Source of the DNA: Anaerolineae bacterium
GTDB lineage: Bacteria > Chloroflexota > Anaerolineae > Aggregatilineales > Phototrophicaceae
Assembly (NCBI GenBank): GCA_022826865.1
Contig: JAJDUC010000106.1
Span: 1 to 64,000, forward strand
Length of the DNA: 64,000 nucleotides
Direction: 5' to 3'
Position numbers and translations under genes: made by a program. Shown here one piece after another: positions 1-8,770 of the stretch. How positions within the stretch are numbered: the first letter of the stretch is position 1; each line of letters starts with the position of its first letter. The notes below the pieces were generated by a model. The model was not told the origin of the DNA. It ran no database searches and was given only the letters and a program-made list of their open reading frames with translations.

Positions 1-141
1 CGCCCGTTGAAAATGGCCTGCAAATTGCGGGCGTTTCAGCGGGTCGCGTAGACACTGACCGACAAACGCCCCTACGGATTACATAATTTGAGGGGAAAAT
101 GTCATTTATCGGCGCAATTTAAATTTGATGCGATTGCCCTG
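1..141. repeat. Dispersed repeat, left-truncated copy A (inverted relative to copy at 58063-58211)
   Basis: Seen: this stretch matches the reverse complement of 58063-58211. The match is nearly base-perfect over positions 1-82 and looser to 141. The only large difference is a 9-bp tandem duplication (GGTCGCGTA) in the other copy. It contains the 18-bp word GTCGCGTAGACACTGACC at 43-60, also found at 18859-18876, 58143-58160 and 63017-63034. The window edge cuts the repeat, so its left end is unknown. It lies directly upstream of the Liv transporter operon. Confidence 0.8.
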
Positions 142-243
142 CCGGGTTCTCATGAAAATTATACAAAGAATGAAACTTTGGGTATAATTAGTCATATCGT
201 GTACTTCTCACGATACAGGTCAGAGATAAGGAGAAATCTTGCT

Positions 244-1521
244 ATGAAGCGACTGACTCTAGTACTCACTGTCTTCAGCCTACTCGTAGGCTTTGGCGCT
301 CCATCTTTGGCAAGCATGCACTGTATGGACGAGTTGGGTTGCGTCGAGGTCGGGCCGGATGACCCGATCGTCATCGGCGCAATGCTTTCGGTATCCGGCG
401 CGACTTCTTTCTATGGTGAAGATTCGCTGGGTGGAATTGAAATAGCGATTAGTAACCGCGACGGCATGCTGCTCGGACGCGAAATCACGCTGGTCGTTGA
501 AGACAGTCTCTGCACTGCTGAAGGCGGGCAGGCTGCCGCGCAACGCGTGGCCGCGGACGAAACGATTGTAGGCGTCATCGGCACGACCTGCTCCGGCGCG
601 GCGCAAGGCGCCATGCCGATAATCAGCGAAGCGGGCATGTTGATGATCTCGTCTTCAAATACTTCGCCCAGGCTGACCAACGACAACGCCGACGAAGGCG
701 GAACCTATCAACCCGGATACTTCCGTACCGCCCATAACGATCTGTTCCAGGGCGCCATGGGCGCGCAGTACGCGGTCGAGGTGCTCAAAGCCGGCGCGGT
801 CGCTACGATACACGATGGCGATCCCTATACTGAAGGTCTGGCGGTCGTCATGGCCAACACCTTTGCCGGTCTGAACGGCGATGTCGTCTTCCAGGGCGCG
901 GTCAGCAAGGGCGACACCGACATGAGCGCGATCTTGACAGAAATTGCCGCCAGCGGTCCGGACGTGGTCTACCTGCCGGTATTTGTGCCGGAATCAGAAT
1001 TCCTCGTTTCGCAGGCGAAGAACACGCCGGGGCTGGAAGACGCTGTGATGATGACAGCTGACGGCAGCTTCTCCGTCACCTTCGCGCAGAACACGGGTGA
1101 AGCCGCGGCTGGTGTCGTTATGACCGGTCCGCATGTCGCGGGAGATACCTACGATGCCTTCCTGGTCCAGTGGGACGAAGAGATCGGCGGCGCGCCGCCC
1201 AGCGGTTTCCACGCCCACGCTTACGATGCCGCCAATCTGCTCATGGATGCGGTTGAAGCGGTTGCGGAAGAGGGCGATGACGGTACGCTCATCATTGGTC
1301 GTCAGGCGCTGCGCGAAGCCATGCAGGCGGTTGAAAACTACGATGGCTTGACCGGATCGCTGACTTGCCAGGAGAATTCGCCATTCAATGGCGACTGCGC
1401 CACCGGTACGGCTCTCGCCGTATTCGAAATCACCGAGGCGCAGGTCAACGACGGCGTCTGGCCTCCGCCAATCGTTTGGGATCTGTCCATGTCGATGGCC
1501 TCAATGGCCGACGATGGCTAA
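244..1521 (+). CDS. ABC transporter substrate-binding protein, branched-chain amino acid type (LivK-like), copy 1
   Basis: This is a periplasmic-binding-protein-type receptor that would bind an amino acid or similar small ligand outside the membrane and deliver it to the permeases encoded downstream. The 425-aa product starts with a signal peptide (basic MKR, hydrophobic LTLVLTVFSLLVGF, cleavage near PSLAS). It then has the receptor fold typical of the LivK family (IVIGAMLSVSGATSFYGED, later GVIGTTCSGAAQGAMPI). I chose the ATG at 244 because AAGGAG lies 10 nt upstream and the signal peptide begins there. The frame is open back to 88, but that part overlaps a dispersed repeat. A TATAAT at 183-188 could be a -10 box. 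A paralog follows at 1705. The ligand cannot be read from the sequence. Confidence 0.93.
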   Translation: MKRLTLVLTVFSLLVGFGAPSLASMHCMDELGCVEVGPDDPIVIGAMLSVSGATSFYGEDSLGGIEIAISNRDGMLLGREITLVVEDSLCTAEGGQAAAQRVAADETIVGVIGTTCSGAAQGAMPIISEAGMLMISSSNTSPRLTNDNADEGGTYQPGYFRTAHNDLFQGAMGAQYAVEVLKAGAVATIHDGDPYTEGLAVVMANTFAGLNGDVVFQGAVSKGDTDMSAILTEIAASGPDVVYLPVFVPESEFLVSQAKNTPGLEDAVMMTADGSFSVTFAQNTGEAAAGVVMTGPHVAGDTYDAFLVQWDEEIGGAPPSGFHAHAYDAANLLMDAVEAVAEEGDDGTLIIGRQALREAMQAVENYDGLTGSLTCQENSPFNGDCATGTALAVFEITEAQVNDGVWPPPIVWDLSMSMASMADDG

Positions 1522-1555
1522 ATCGCAGGATTAGATTCATCTAAAATTCCAAAGA

Positions 1556-1588
1556 GACAAGCCGGAGAGCGAGCGTTTCCGGCTTGTC
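1556..1588 (+). terminator. Stem-loop between the two substrate-binding protein genes (partial terminator or mRNA stabiliser)
   Basis: Seen: a perfect 11-bp inverted repeat, GACAAGCCGGA / TCCGGCTTGTC, with an 11-nt loop, 35 nt after the first SBP stop codon. The following sequence (CTTGATTTG) is only weakly T-rich. Inference: it may end or attenuate part of the transcription, so the first receptor is made in excess over the membrane components. That is common in binding-protein operons. Confidence 0.55.
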
Positions 1589-1704
1589 CTTGATTTGTCC
1601 ATAGGTCGCGGTCGGCTTGACCCGAAATTTGCGAAAAATCGATACAGTTTGGATGTCCTCCACCGCGTAAGATGTGTTTGGCGCCGGATCAGCGATTGAA
1701 TGCC

Positions 1705-2991
1705 ATGATAATCAGATATCGGCGAATTCTTTCTTTACTTTGCTTATTTTCACTGGTCTGCGCGCCCGGACTCTCGCTCAAGGCGGATAGCCGTTGCGAT
1801 GATCCCTTAGGCTGCGTCGAGGTGGCGCCTGATGAACCGATTGTGATCGGCGGCATGCTGGTGATTTCCGGCGCTGTGTCCTACCTCGGCGAGGATTCCC
1901 TCGGCGGTATTGAACTGGCGATTCTGCATCGAGACGGCCAATTGCTGGGCCGCGAAATCGAGTTCGTGCTGGAAGACAGCCTCTGTTCGGCGGAAGGCGG
2001 CCAAGCGGCGGCGCAGCGCCTGTCGGCGGATGAGTCAATCGTCGGCGTCATCGGAACAAACTGCTCCAGCGCCGCCCAAGGCGCCATGCCCATTATCAGC
2101 GATGCGGGCCTGGTGATGATCGCGCCGTCGAATACTTCGCCGAGCTTAACCGATGAAGATATCGCCGCCGGCGGTTCGCACCTGCCCGGTTATTTCCGCA
2201 CCAGTCACAACGGCTTGATGGAAGGCATGCGCAACGCGGAGTTCGCCACTGACGTTTTGGGAGCGACTTCAATTGCGACAGTTCACGATGGCGACCCCTA
2301 TACCGAAGGTCTGTCGCGCGTCGTGGCCGCTTCTTTTGCCGATTTGGGCGGCGCTGTCGTATTTGAAGGCGCGGTCAATAAAGGCGATACGGACATGGCG
2401 TCGATCCTGACCGAGATTGCCGTTGTGAATCCGGATGTCATCTACCTGCCGCTTTTTGAGCCGGAAATCAATTTCTTCGCGGCGCAAATGCAGCATATCG
2501 ACGGGCTTGAGGACACCGTTATCATTGGCGGCGGAGCGAGCTTCATGGCCGGCTTCCCGGAAAATACCGGCGAGGCCGCCGTCGGCATCTATGTTTCCGG
2601 TCCGCTGGTTACCGGCAACGCCTATAACACCTTCCTTGCCGCCTGGGACGACGAGGTCGGCGGAACACCGCCCAGCGGTTACCACGCCCATGCCTATGAC
2701 GCGACGAACATATTGCTGGAAGCGGTGGCGGCCGCCGCAGTCGAATTGGAGGGCGGCGGGCTCCTAATCGGCCGGGGCGCGATTCGCGAAGCTTTGGCGG
2801 CAACTGAGGATTATCCGGGCTTGACGGGCAATCTGACTTGTCTCGAAGAATCGCCTTTTGCGGGCGACTGCGCGACCGGCGCCGCCTTGGCGATGTTTGT
2901 CATCACCGAGGCGGAAGTATATGATGACAACTGGCCGCCACCGGTCGCCTGGAATTTTGCATCGGATTCGCCGGGCCAAGCCGAGCTTTGA
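1705..2991 (+). CDS. ABC transporter substrate-binding protein, branched-chain amino acid type (LivK-like), copy 2
   Basis: Tandem paralog of the preceding gene, about two-thirds identical by eye along the whole mature domain (shared CVEV.PD.PIVIG, GEDSLGGIE, EDSLC.AEGGQAAAQR, QGAMPIIS). The 428-aa product has its own signal peptide (MIIRYRRILSLLCLFSLVC). The frame is open upstream to an ATG at 1672. I prefer 1705 because the signal peptide is then normal, although neither start has a strong ribosome site. Both copies keep paired cysteines around the N-terminal CxxxLGC segment and in the SLC region. Two receptors for one permease usually widen ligand range; the ligands here are unknown. Confidence 0.9.
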   Translation: MIIRYRRILSLLCLFSLVCAPGLSLKADSRCDDPLGCVEVAPDEPIVIGGMLVISGAVSYLGEDSLGGIELAILHRDGQLLGREIEFVLEDSLCSAEGGQAAAQRLSADESIVGVIGTNCSSAAQGAMPIISDAGLVMIAPSNTSPSLTDEDIAAGGSHLPGYFRTSHNGLMEGMRNAEFATDVLGATSIATVHDGDPYTEGLSRVVAASFADLGGAVVFEGAVNKGDTDMASILTEIAVVNPDVIYLPLFEPEINFFAAQMQHIDGLEDTVIIGGGASFMAGFPENTGEAAVGIYVSGPLVTGNAYNTFLAAWDDEVGGTPPSGYHAHAYDATNILLEAVAAAAVELEGGGLLIGRGAIREALAATEDYPGLTGNLTCLEESPFAGDCATGAALAMFVITEAEVYDDNWPPPVAWNFASDSPGQAEL

Positions 2992-3073
2992 TATCGCAGT
3001 TAGTCCGTTTAACATGGAAGCCTGAAACAACAGCGCGCCTTTCATCGACCGAATAAGCAAGACGGTTCTGCCT

Positions 3074-4138
3074 ATGTTCAAATGGAAGACGGACGAATTC
3101 TCCTGGGTTGATTTCACAATTGATGTGCTGCGCGTCCTCATTGTGCTTGCTGTCGTGGTTGGCGCCTGGAATACGCTGTCGTCGGGCCGCATCTCCCTTG
3201 CGCAGTGGGTCAACCTGTTTGCCGCCGGCCTCTCCCAAGGCAGCATATACGCGCTGATCGCCCTAGGTTACACCCTGGTTTACGGCATTCTGCTCATGAT
3301 CAATTTCGCCCATGGCGAAGTATTTATGGCCGGGGCATTCACAACCGTATTCTTTGCCGAAGCCCTGAACCGCACCGGCTTCCTAAACGAGCAGCCGCTT
3401 TTGGCGATTCTGCTAATGATTGTTTTCGCCGGTCTCGTGTCGATGACAGTGGCGATTCTGCTCGAAAGGATCGCCTATCGTCCCTTGCGCGGAAGCCCGC
3501 GGCTCGTGCCCCTTATTACAGCTATCGGCGCGTCCTTCTTTCTACAATATACCTTTCGCGGTCTATATGGTTCGGGCTTCAAAGCTTACCCGGGCGTGAA
3601 AGCGCTGCAAGGCGCGTTCAGCATCGGCGGCATCAACATTCCAGTCGCGCAGGTCTTTGTCTTTTGTTCGGCGCTGATCTTGATGCTCTGCCTGTATTGG
3701 CTTGTGGAACGCAGTCGTATCGGCAAAGCCATGCGCGCCGTTTCGGAAAACAAAGAAGTCGCCCGTCTGATGGGCATCGATATCGATTGGGTGATTATGT
3801 TCACCTTCGGCGTCGGCGGTTTCCTGGCTGGATCGGCCGGCGTGATCAACGGCTTGTTCCGCCCGCAAGGCGTCAACTTCTATATGGGTTTCATTCCCGG
3901 CATCAAAGCCTTCACAGCCGCAGTGCTTGGCGGCATCGGCAACATACCGGGCGCAATGCTGGGGGGGCTGTTTCTGGGTGTGATTGAAGCTATCGGCCCC
4001 AATCTGGTACTGGCCGGCCTCGGCATTCCGGGCGCCAATCAGTTGAAGGATGTCATCGCCTTCACAATGCTCGTCCTCGTGCTGATCTTCCGTCCGCAGG
4101 GAATCTTGGGCGAGCGCCTGTCCGAGCAGAAGGCATAA
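3074..4138 (+). CDS. livH: Branched-chain amino acid type ABC transporter permease (LivH family)
   Basis: Integral inner-membrane permease of 354 aa, one half of the Liv translocation pore. Family signatures are visible: GLSQGSIYALIALGYTLVYG, MINFAHGEVFMAGAF, and GIDIDWVIMFTFGVGGFLAGSAGV followed by the EAA-like GFIPGIKAFTAAVLGGIGN. The first 45 residues add an extra hydrophobic helix (VLRVLIVLAVVVGAW) before the usual family start. It sits 82 nt after the second receptor and 12 nt before the partner permease, so it is clearly in one operon. The gene symbol is by family; substrate specificity is not shown. Confidence 0.95.
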   Translation: MFKWKTDEFSWVDFTIDVLRVLIVLAVVVGAWNTLSSGRISLAQWVNLFAAGLSQGSIYALIALGYTLVYGILLMINFAHGEVFMAGAFTTVFFAEALNRTGFLNEQPLLAILLMIVFAGLVSMTVAILLERIAYRPLRGSPRLVPLITAIGASFFLQYTFRGLYGSGFKAYPGVKALQGAFSIGGINIPVAQVFVFCSALILMLCLYWLVERSRIGKAMRAVSENKEVARLMGIDIDWVIMFTFGVGGFLAGSAGVINGLFRPQGVNFYMGFIPGIKAFTAAVLGGIGNIPGAMLGGLFLGVIEAIGPNLVLAGLGIPGANQLKDVIAFTMLVLVLIFRPQGILGERLSEQKA

Positions 4139-4150
4139 CGGGACGGCCTC

Positions 4151-6025
4151 ATGGATATATTGCGATCGGAAAGATCCAGAATCGTCGTTTCATTGGGGTT
4201 GCTCTCCGGCGCTTTCATCTTGTTCGCCGGCGCCGTTGGAATGATCGAAGCCTTTCACGAACGCGAAGTCGTGGACAAATTCATCAGCCTGGGGCAGCTT
4301 CTCATGCTCTTGGCCCCGTTTGCAGTTGGCTTCGTCGCCGCGAGCCGCATGGCGCATACCGACGCGAGCGCATTGACCTTGCTCGTCTGCGGGGCCGGCG
4401 TTGGCATTCTCACCGCCATTCCTACCGTCATCCTCCTGCTTTTCAATTCAGAAGAATTCCGATTCTTGCTTGATCTCACGCTCAAGCTGCTGCCGCTGGC
4501 GGTGGCATCGTACTTCGCCTGGCAAAGATACCGCGCCGGCGCTGACCCGCGGTTAGTGGCCGGCGCCTGGCTCGCGATCGCTGTCTTGATTGGCATCGTG
4601 ACCTACTCCTTCGCGCTCGTATTCGAGATCAAAGGCGAATTGCGCACGGTTCTGGTCAATATCAATCGCGATTGGGTGGATGTGGTCACATTTGATCATC
4701 GCAAGGAACTCATGACCGGTATTTTGACCTTATGCCTGGCGACAGTGGCCAGTGGCTGCGTCGGCGCAATCTTTCATTTGATCCCGGACGCGCCGCGGCG
4801 CGCGCTGCTCTATGGGCTGGGCGTCACATTTCTGGTTGGCGCCTTCGGCGAGACCGTTCGCCTGATTCTGCAGGAGCATCTTGACCGCGATACCTTGAAA
4901 GAGATCTTCCGCCGCGATACCTTGCGGCAAAATGCCGCGCTGGCGCTCTTTGTTGTCAGCACAGTCACCGGGTTCCTTTGGGCGATGTTCGGTCAAAACC
5001 TGCGCCATGGCATATCGACCATGGAATACTCCCAGCGCCGCGTTTTGAACGGCATCGGCATGCTCCTCTTCGTCGCCATTCTTTTGTCTCTGCCTTGGCT
5101 GATCGGACGCACACTGAGCGATGTGGCTGTGACAATCGGCATCTTCGTCTTGATGGGATTGGGCTTGAATATCGCGATTGGCTTGGCCGGTCTGCTCGAT
5201 TTGGGCTACGTGACCAACTATGCGGTTGGCGCATATATTCTGGCCGTCCTCACATCCATCGGGCCCCTGGGTCTGCTAAAAGGAACTTTCAATTTTTGGA
5301 CGGTGATCCCGGTGGCGCTGCTGGCGGCAATGACCGCCGGATTCATATTTGCCATGCCCGTTCTGCGCATGCGCGGCGATTACCTGGCGATCGCGACGCT
5401 GGGCTTCGGAGAAATCATCGGCAAGCTGGCAATTTCCGACTGGCTGAAGCCGTTGATCGGCGGCGCTCAAGGCGTGCAAGCGATTCCCAAACCGGTCTTC
5501 CTGGGCGCCGAACTCAAGAACCCGGAACAGCTCTATTACATCGTCCTGGTGGCCTGCCTGGTCACCTTGTTCGTGTCAATCCGGCTGAACAATTCGCGCA
5601 CCGGCCGGCAATGGATGGCGATTCGCGAGGACGAAGATGTAGCTACTGCAATGGGCATCGACACGGCCCGCGCAAAACTGCTCGCCTTCACATTAAGCGC
5701 GGCGACCGGCGGTGTAGCGGGCGCGATCTTCGCCGCCAAGGTCGGCACAGTCTTCCCCAACAGTTTCACCGTTTTCATCTCCATCAACGTGCTGAGTTTG
5801 ATTATTGTCGGCGGCATCGCCAGCAATCCCGGCATCGTTGTCGGCGCGATTGTGCTGATCGGCATGCCGGAGCTCCTGCGCGAATTCTCCGACTTCCGCT
5901 TCATGATGTATGGCGCGCTGCTGATTCTGATGATGATCAAGCGTCCACAGGGATTCATCCCGTCCAAGATCGTGACGCATGAAGTCCGGCAGGGTGTCAA
6001 GCTAAAGCCGGCGGCGGCCGAATAA
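4151..6025 (+). CDS. livM: Branched-chain amino acid type ABC transporter permease (LivM family) with a long N-terminal membrane extension
   Basis: Second permease subunit. The C-terminal ~310 residues (from about residue 300) carry the LivM core: GLGLNIAIGLAGLLDLGYV, MRGDYLAIATLGFGEIIG, and AMGIDTARAKLLAFTLSAATGGVAGAIFA. At 624 aa it is far longer than typical LivM proteins (300-420 aa). The extra N-terminal ~300 residues form roughly six or seven further hydrophobic helices with charged loops (for example DRDTLKEIFRRDTLR). The function of the extension is unknown; it may be a fused membrane module. The gene lies 12 nt after livH and 18 nt before livG. Confidence 0.93.
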   Translation: MDILRSERSRIVVSLGLLSGAFILFAGAVGMIEAFHEREVVDKFISLGQLLMLLAPFAVGFVAASRMAHTDASALTLLVCGAGVGILTAIPTVILLLFNSEEFRFLLDLTLKLLPLAVASYFAWQRYRAGADPRLVAGAWLAIAVLIGIVTYSFALVFEIKGELRTVLVNINRDWVDVVTFDHRKELMTGILTLCLATVASGCVGAIFHLIPDAPRRALLYGLGVTFLVGAFGETVRLILQEHLDRDTLKEIFRRDTLRQNAALALFVVSTVTGFLWAMFGQNLRHGISTMEYSQRRVLNGIGMLLFVAILLSLPWLIGRTLSDVAVTIGIFVLMGLGLNIAIGLAGLLDLGYVTNYAVGAYILAVLTSIGPLGLLKGTFNFWTVIPVALLAAMTAGFIFAMPVLRMRGDYLAIATLGFGEIIGKLAISDWLKPLIGGAQGVQAIPKPVFLGAELKNPEQLYYIVLVACLVTLFVSIRLNNSRTGRQWMAIREDEDVATAMGIDTARAKLLAFTLSAATGGVAGAIFAAKVGTVFPNSFTVFISINVLSLIIVGGIASNPGIVVGAIVLIGMPELLREFSDFRFMMYGALLILMMIKRPQGFIPSKIVTHEVRQGVKLKPAAAE

Positions 6026-6043
6026 CGCAGGGGCAAGTTGAGC

Positions 6044-6862
6044 ATGGCCGAAACGGGCAGGAACGGGACGTCCAGGATTCTGGAAGCAAAGGGCATGACC
6101 AAGCGCTTCAGCGGTTTGGTCGCTGTCGATAATCTCGATTTTTACATTCCGGAAGGTGCCATAGCCAGCATTATCGGGCCAAACGGCGCTGGCAAGACCA
6201 CCTTCTTCAATTGCATCACCGGCTTTTATCAAATTGACGACGGCGAAATCTTGTTTGATGGCGCGCGCATCAATGGCCGGTCGCCCGATCAAATCACCCG
6301 CTCGGGCATTTCGCGCACGTTTCAGAATATCCGGCTGTTCAACAATATGTCCGCCATTGAAAATGTCATGGTTGGGCAGGAGCCGCATCTCAAGTCGACC
6401 TGGATCGGCGCGATTCTCGGCTTGCCATTCACGCGCGAAGAGGACGTGATGTCCGAAGATCGGGCCAGCGAATTGCTGCGCTTCGTGGGCTTGGCGGGCA
6501 AGGGCGACATGCTCTCCAAAAATCTTTCTTATGGCGACCAGAGGCGGCTGGAGATTGCGCGGGCGCTGGCCAACAAACCAAAGCTGGTCCTCCTGGACGA
6601 GCCGACCGCCGGGATGAATCCGCGGGAAACCATCGAAACGACAGATTTCATCCGCCGGCTGCGCGATGAACTGGGCATCACAGTCGTTTTGATCGAACAT
6701 GATATGCGCGTCGTCATGGAGATATCCGAGCACATTACTGTGCTGGATTATGGGCGCAAGATCGCGGAAGGTCTGCCCAGCGAGATCCAGACCAATCCCG
6801 ATGTCATTGAAGCCTACCTGGGCCGTGGCGCAGCCGCCAGCGCCACCGCCAGCGAAACTTAG
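6044..6862 (+). CDS. livG: Branched-chain amino acid type ABC transporter ATP-binding protein (LivG family)
   Basis: Cytoplasmic ATPase that powers the Liv transporter. Visible motifs: Walker A GPNGAGKT near residues 45-52, the Q-loop region GISRTFQNIRLF, ABC signature LSYGDQRRLEIARAL, Walker B LVLLDEPTAGMN, and the H-loop in LIEHDM. The length (272 aa) is normal. The ATG at 6044 has GGGG about 10 nt upstream. A TTG at 6038 is an alternative but lies too close to that ribosome site. It follows livM by 18 nt and precedes livF by 19 nt. Confidence 0.95.
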   Translation: MAETGRNGTSRILEAKGMTKRFSGLVAVDNLDFYIPEGAIASIIGPNGAGKTTFFNCITGFYQIDDGEILFDGARINGRSPDQITRSGISRTFQNIRLFNNMSAIENVMVGQEPHLKSTWIGAILGLPFTREEDVMSEDRASELLRFVGLAGKGDMLSKNLSYGDQRRLEIARALANKPKLVLLDEPTAGMNPRETIETTDFIRRLRDELGITVVLIEHDMRVVMEISEHITVLDYGRKIAEGLPSEIQTNPDVIEAYLGRGAAASATASET

Positions 6863-6881
6863 CCGAAGGCGGGCTCAGATC

Positions 6882-7592
6882 ATGGCGCTTCTGGAAGTCA
6901 ACGGCATTCACACTTATTACGGCAACATCCATGCGCTGAAGGGCGTTTCTTTTGAAGTCGATACGGGTGAAATCATCGCGCTTATCGGCTCCAACGGCGC
7001 TGGAAAGACGACAACGCTGCGTACAATCTCGGGCTTGATGACACCGCGCGAAGGCAGCGTGAACTACGACGGCGAGGTAATCTCCAATACACGCGCCGAC
7101 ATGCTCGTATCCAAAGGCATCTCCATGGTTCCCGAAGGTCGCGGGGTCTTCGCCAAGCTGACGGTTGAAGAAAACCTCGACATGGGCGCCTATATCAGGC
7201 GCGACGGCGCCATAAAGGAAGACCTCAAGGGCGCGTTCTCGCTCTTTCCCCGGCTTCAGGAACGCCGGAAGCAGGTCGCCGGAACCTTGAGCGGCGGTGA
7301 ACAGCAGATGCTGGCGATCGCGCGCGCATTGATGTCGAAACCACGACTTTTATTGCTGGATGAACCCTCAATGGGCTTGGCGCCGGTGCTGGTGGATGGC
7401 GTCTTCGAAACCGTGCAGCGCATCGCCAACGAAGGCGTCACTATCTTGCTGGTCGAGCAGAACGCGCATATGGCGCTGCAAATTGCCGATCGCGGATACG
7501 TGCTGCAGAGTGGCGAAGTCGCCATAAGCGATACCGCCGCCAATCTGCAAAAAAACGAAACCGTAAAAAAGACCTACCTCGGCATCGACTGA
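6882..7592 (+). CDS. livF: Branched-chain amino acid type ABC transporter ATP-binding protein (LivF family)
   Basis: Second ATPase of the Liv complex, 236 aa. Walker A GSNGAGKT is at residues 36-43, the ABC signature is LSGGEQQMLAIARAL, Walker B is LLLLDEPSMGLAP, and the H-loop sits in LLVEQNAHMAL. The frame is open further upstream, inside livG, but the protein naturally begins MALLEVNGIHTYYG at 6882. The SGGEQQ variant and LAPVLV after the DEPSMG box are typical of LivF rather than LivG. Only 5 nt separate it from the next gene, so that gene probably belongs to the same transcript. Confidence 0.95.
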   Translation: MALLEVNGIHTYYGNIHALKGVSFEVDTGEIIALIGSNGAGKTTTLRTISGLMTPREGSVNYDGEVISNTRADMLVSKGISMVPEGRGVFAKLTVEENLDMGAYIRRDGAIKEDLKGAFSLFPRLQERRKQVAGTLSGGEQQMLAIARALMSKPRLLLLDEPSMGLAPVLVDGVFETVQRIANEGVTILLVEQNAHMALQIADRGYVLQSGEVAISDTAANLQKNETVKKTYLGID

Positions 7593-7597
7593 ACGCC

Positions 7598-8770
7598 ATG
7601 CCGCCAGGTTCTCGCCCAGCGGAAACTCAACAAGAGCTCGCATCTCTTTCCCCTCGCTATCTGCGTGAAATGGCCAGCGTCGCCGCCGACGGCCCTGCGC
7701 CAGCGATCAGCGACTTCAGTTTCGAAGCTGTAACCGGCGGCGTCGGCGGCGCAGTCGGCGGGACCGCCATCTACCGCTTCCGGTTAAGCAGCGCAGAAGG
7801 CCCGCTCCCTTCTCTTATCCTCAAGATCCTTTTCCGCCGCGCGACCGAAGATGAGGCTTCGCCCTACTACTGGAAACGCGAATACGAGTTGCATCGCTCG
7901 GACTTGTTGGCAAGCCCCCCGCCGCGGACTTTCGCCTTGCCAAGGGTCTACCGCTGCGAGGACCGCGGCGAAGCCTGCTGGATCTGGATGGAGGACATTC
8001 GCGATACAAAAGACGCCTGGTCGCTGGCGGATTATCAGGACATTGCCCTCCGCCTCGGGCGCTTCAACGGCGCCTGGCTGTCCGCCGCGCGCTTGCCGGA
8101 ATATGCCTGGCTATCGAAAAACTGGCACCGGGCTATCGTCCCGGCCCTATCCAACACGTTTACGGAGCTGGATCAACTGCTGATGCATCCATTGGCGCGA
8201 ATCACGCTGCCGCGGGAAGATCAGGCGGAGATCGAGGCTATCTGGCGCGATCGTGAGTTATTCTGCGGCGCGCTGCGGGCTTTGCCGCAGACCTTCTGCC
8301 ACAATGACGCCTTTCGCCGCAACGTCATGCATGGCCAGGACGAAGTTGTACTGCTGGACTGGGCATTAGCCGGGTCGGGCGCCCTCGGCTCCGATCTCGT
8401 GTCGCTGGTAGCCGTCAGTTTATATTACGATGGCTTCTCGCATGACTTTGCCGAGCAATTGGACCGTGGCGTATTCGCCGGATATATCGCCGGTCTGCGC
8501 CAAGCCGGCTGGACCGACGACGCCCGGCTGGCCCGAATCGGCTATATCTGCGCAATGACCTTGCGTGGGCTGGCGGGCGTCAAACAGGACATCGCGCTCT
8601 TGACTGACGAGTCCTGCCATGAACAGCTTCGCGAGAATCACCGCACGGACAATCTGCGGGAGATTGCCGAGTTCTTCGCCGCTGTTCGCCGCTTTCGCCT
8701 GCTGACTATGGCGCGCGAAGCTAGGCATTTACTGTCCGGCTCGGCTCTTTTGCGTTCGGGCTCCGGATGA
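7598..8770 (+). CDS. Phosphotransferase of the APH / choline kinase fold
   Basis: A 390-aa protein with the small-molecule kinase catalytic loop CHNDAFRRNVM (H235, N236 and catalytic D237 by position) followed by the metal-binding LLDWALAGSG. The N-terminal lobe includes a probable ATP-binding strand pair (SLILKILFRR). These enzymes transfer phosphate from ATP to small hydroxylated or amino compounds; the substrate here cannot be inferred. It begins 5 nt after livF, so it is likely co-transcribed with the importer. That suggests it traps or activates the imported compound (inference). Its 3' end overlaps the convergent EamA gene by 50 nt. Confidence 0.8.
   Translation: MPPGSRPAETQQELASLSPRYLREMASVAADGPAPAISDFSFEAVTGGVGGAVGGTAIYRFRLSSAEGPLPSLILKILFRRATEDEASPYYWKREYELHRSDLLASPPPRTFALPRVYRCEDRGEACWIWMEDIRDTKDAWSLADYQDIALRLGRFNGAWLSAARLPEYAWLSKNWHRAIVPALSNTFTELDQLLMHPLARITLPREDQAEIEAIWRDRELFCGALRALPQTFCHNDAFRRNVMHGQDEVVLLDWALAGSGALGSDLVSLVAVSLYYDGFSHDFAEQLDRGVFAGYIAGLRQAGWTDDARLARIGYICAMTLRGLAGVKQDIALLTDESCHEQLRENHRTDNLREIAEFFAAVRRFRLLTMAREARHLLSGSALLRSGSG

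Noticed and set aside
88-243. Upstream start of the first receptor gene at 88
   Set aside because: The region is part of a dispersed repeat, the encoded residues are not a signal peptide, and AAGGAG sits before the ATG at 244.
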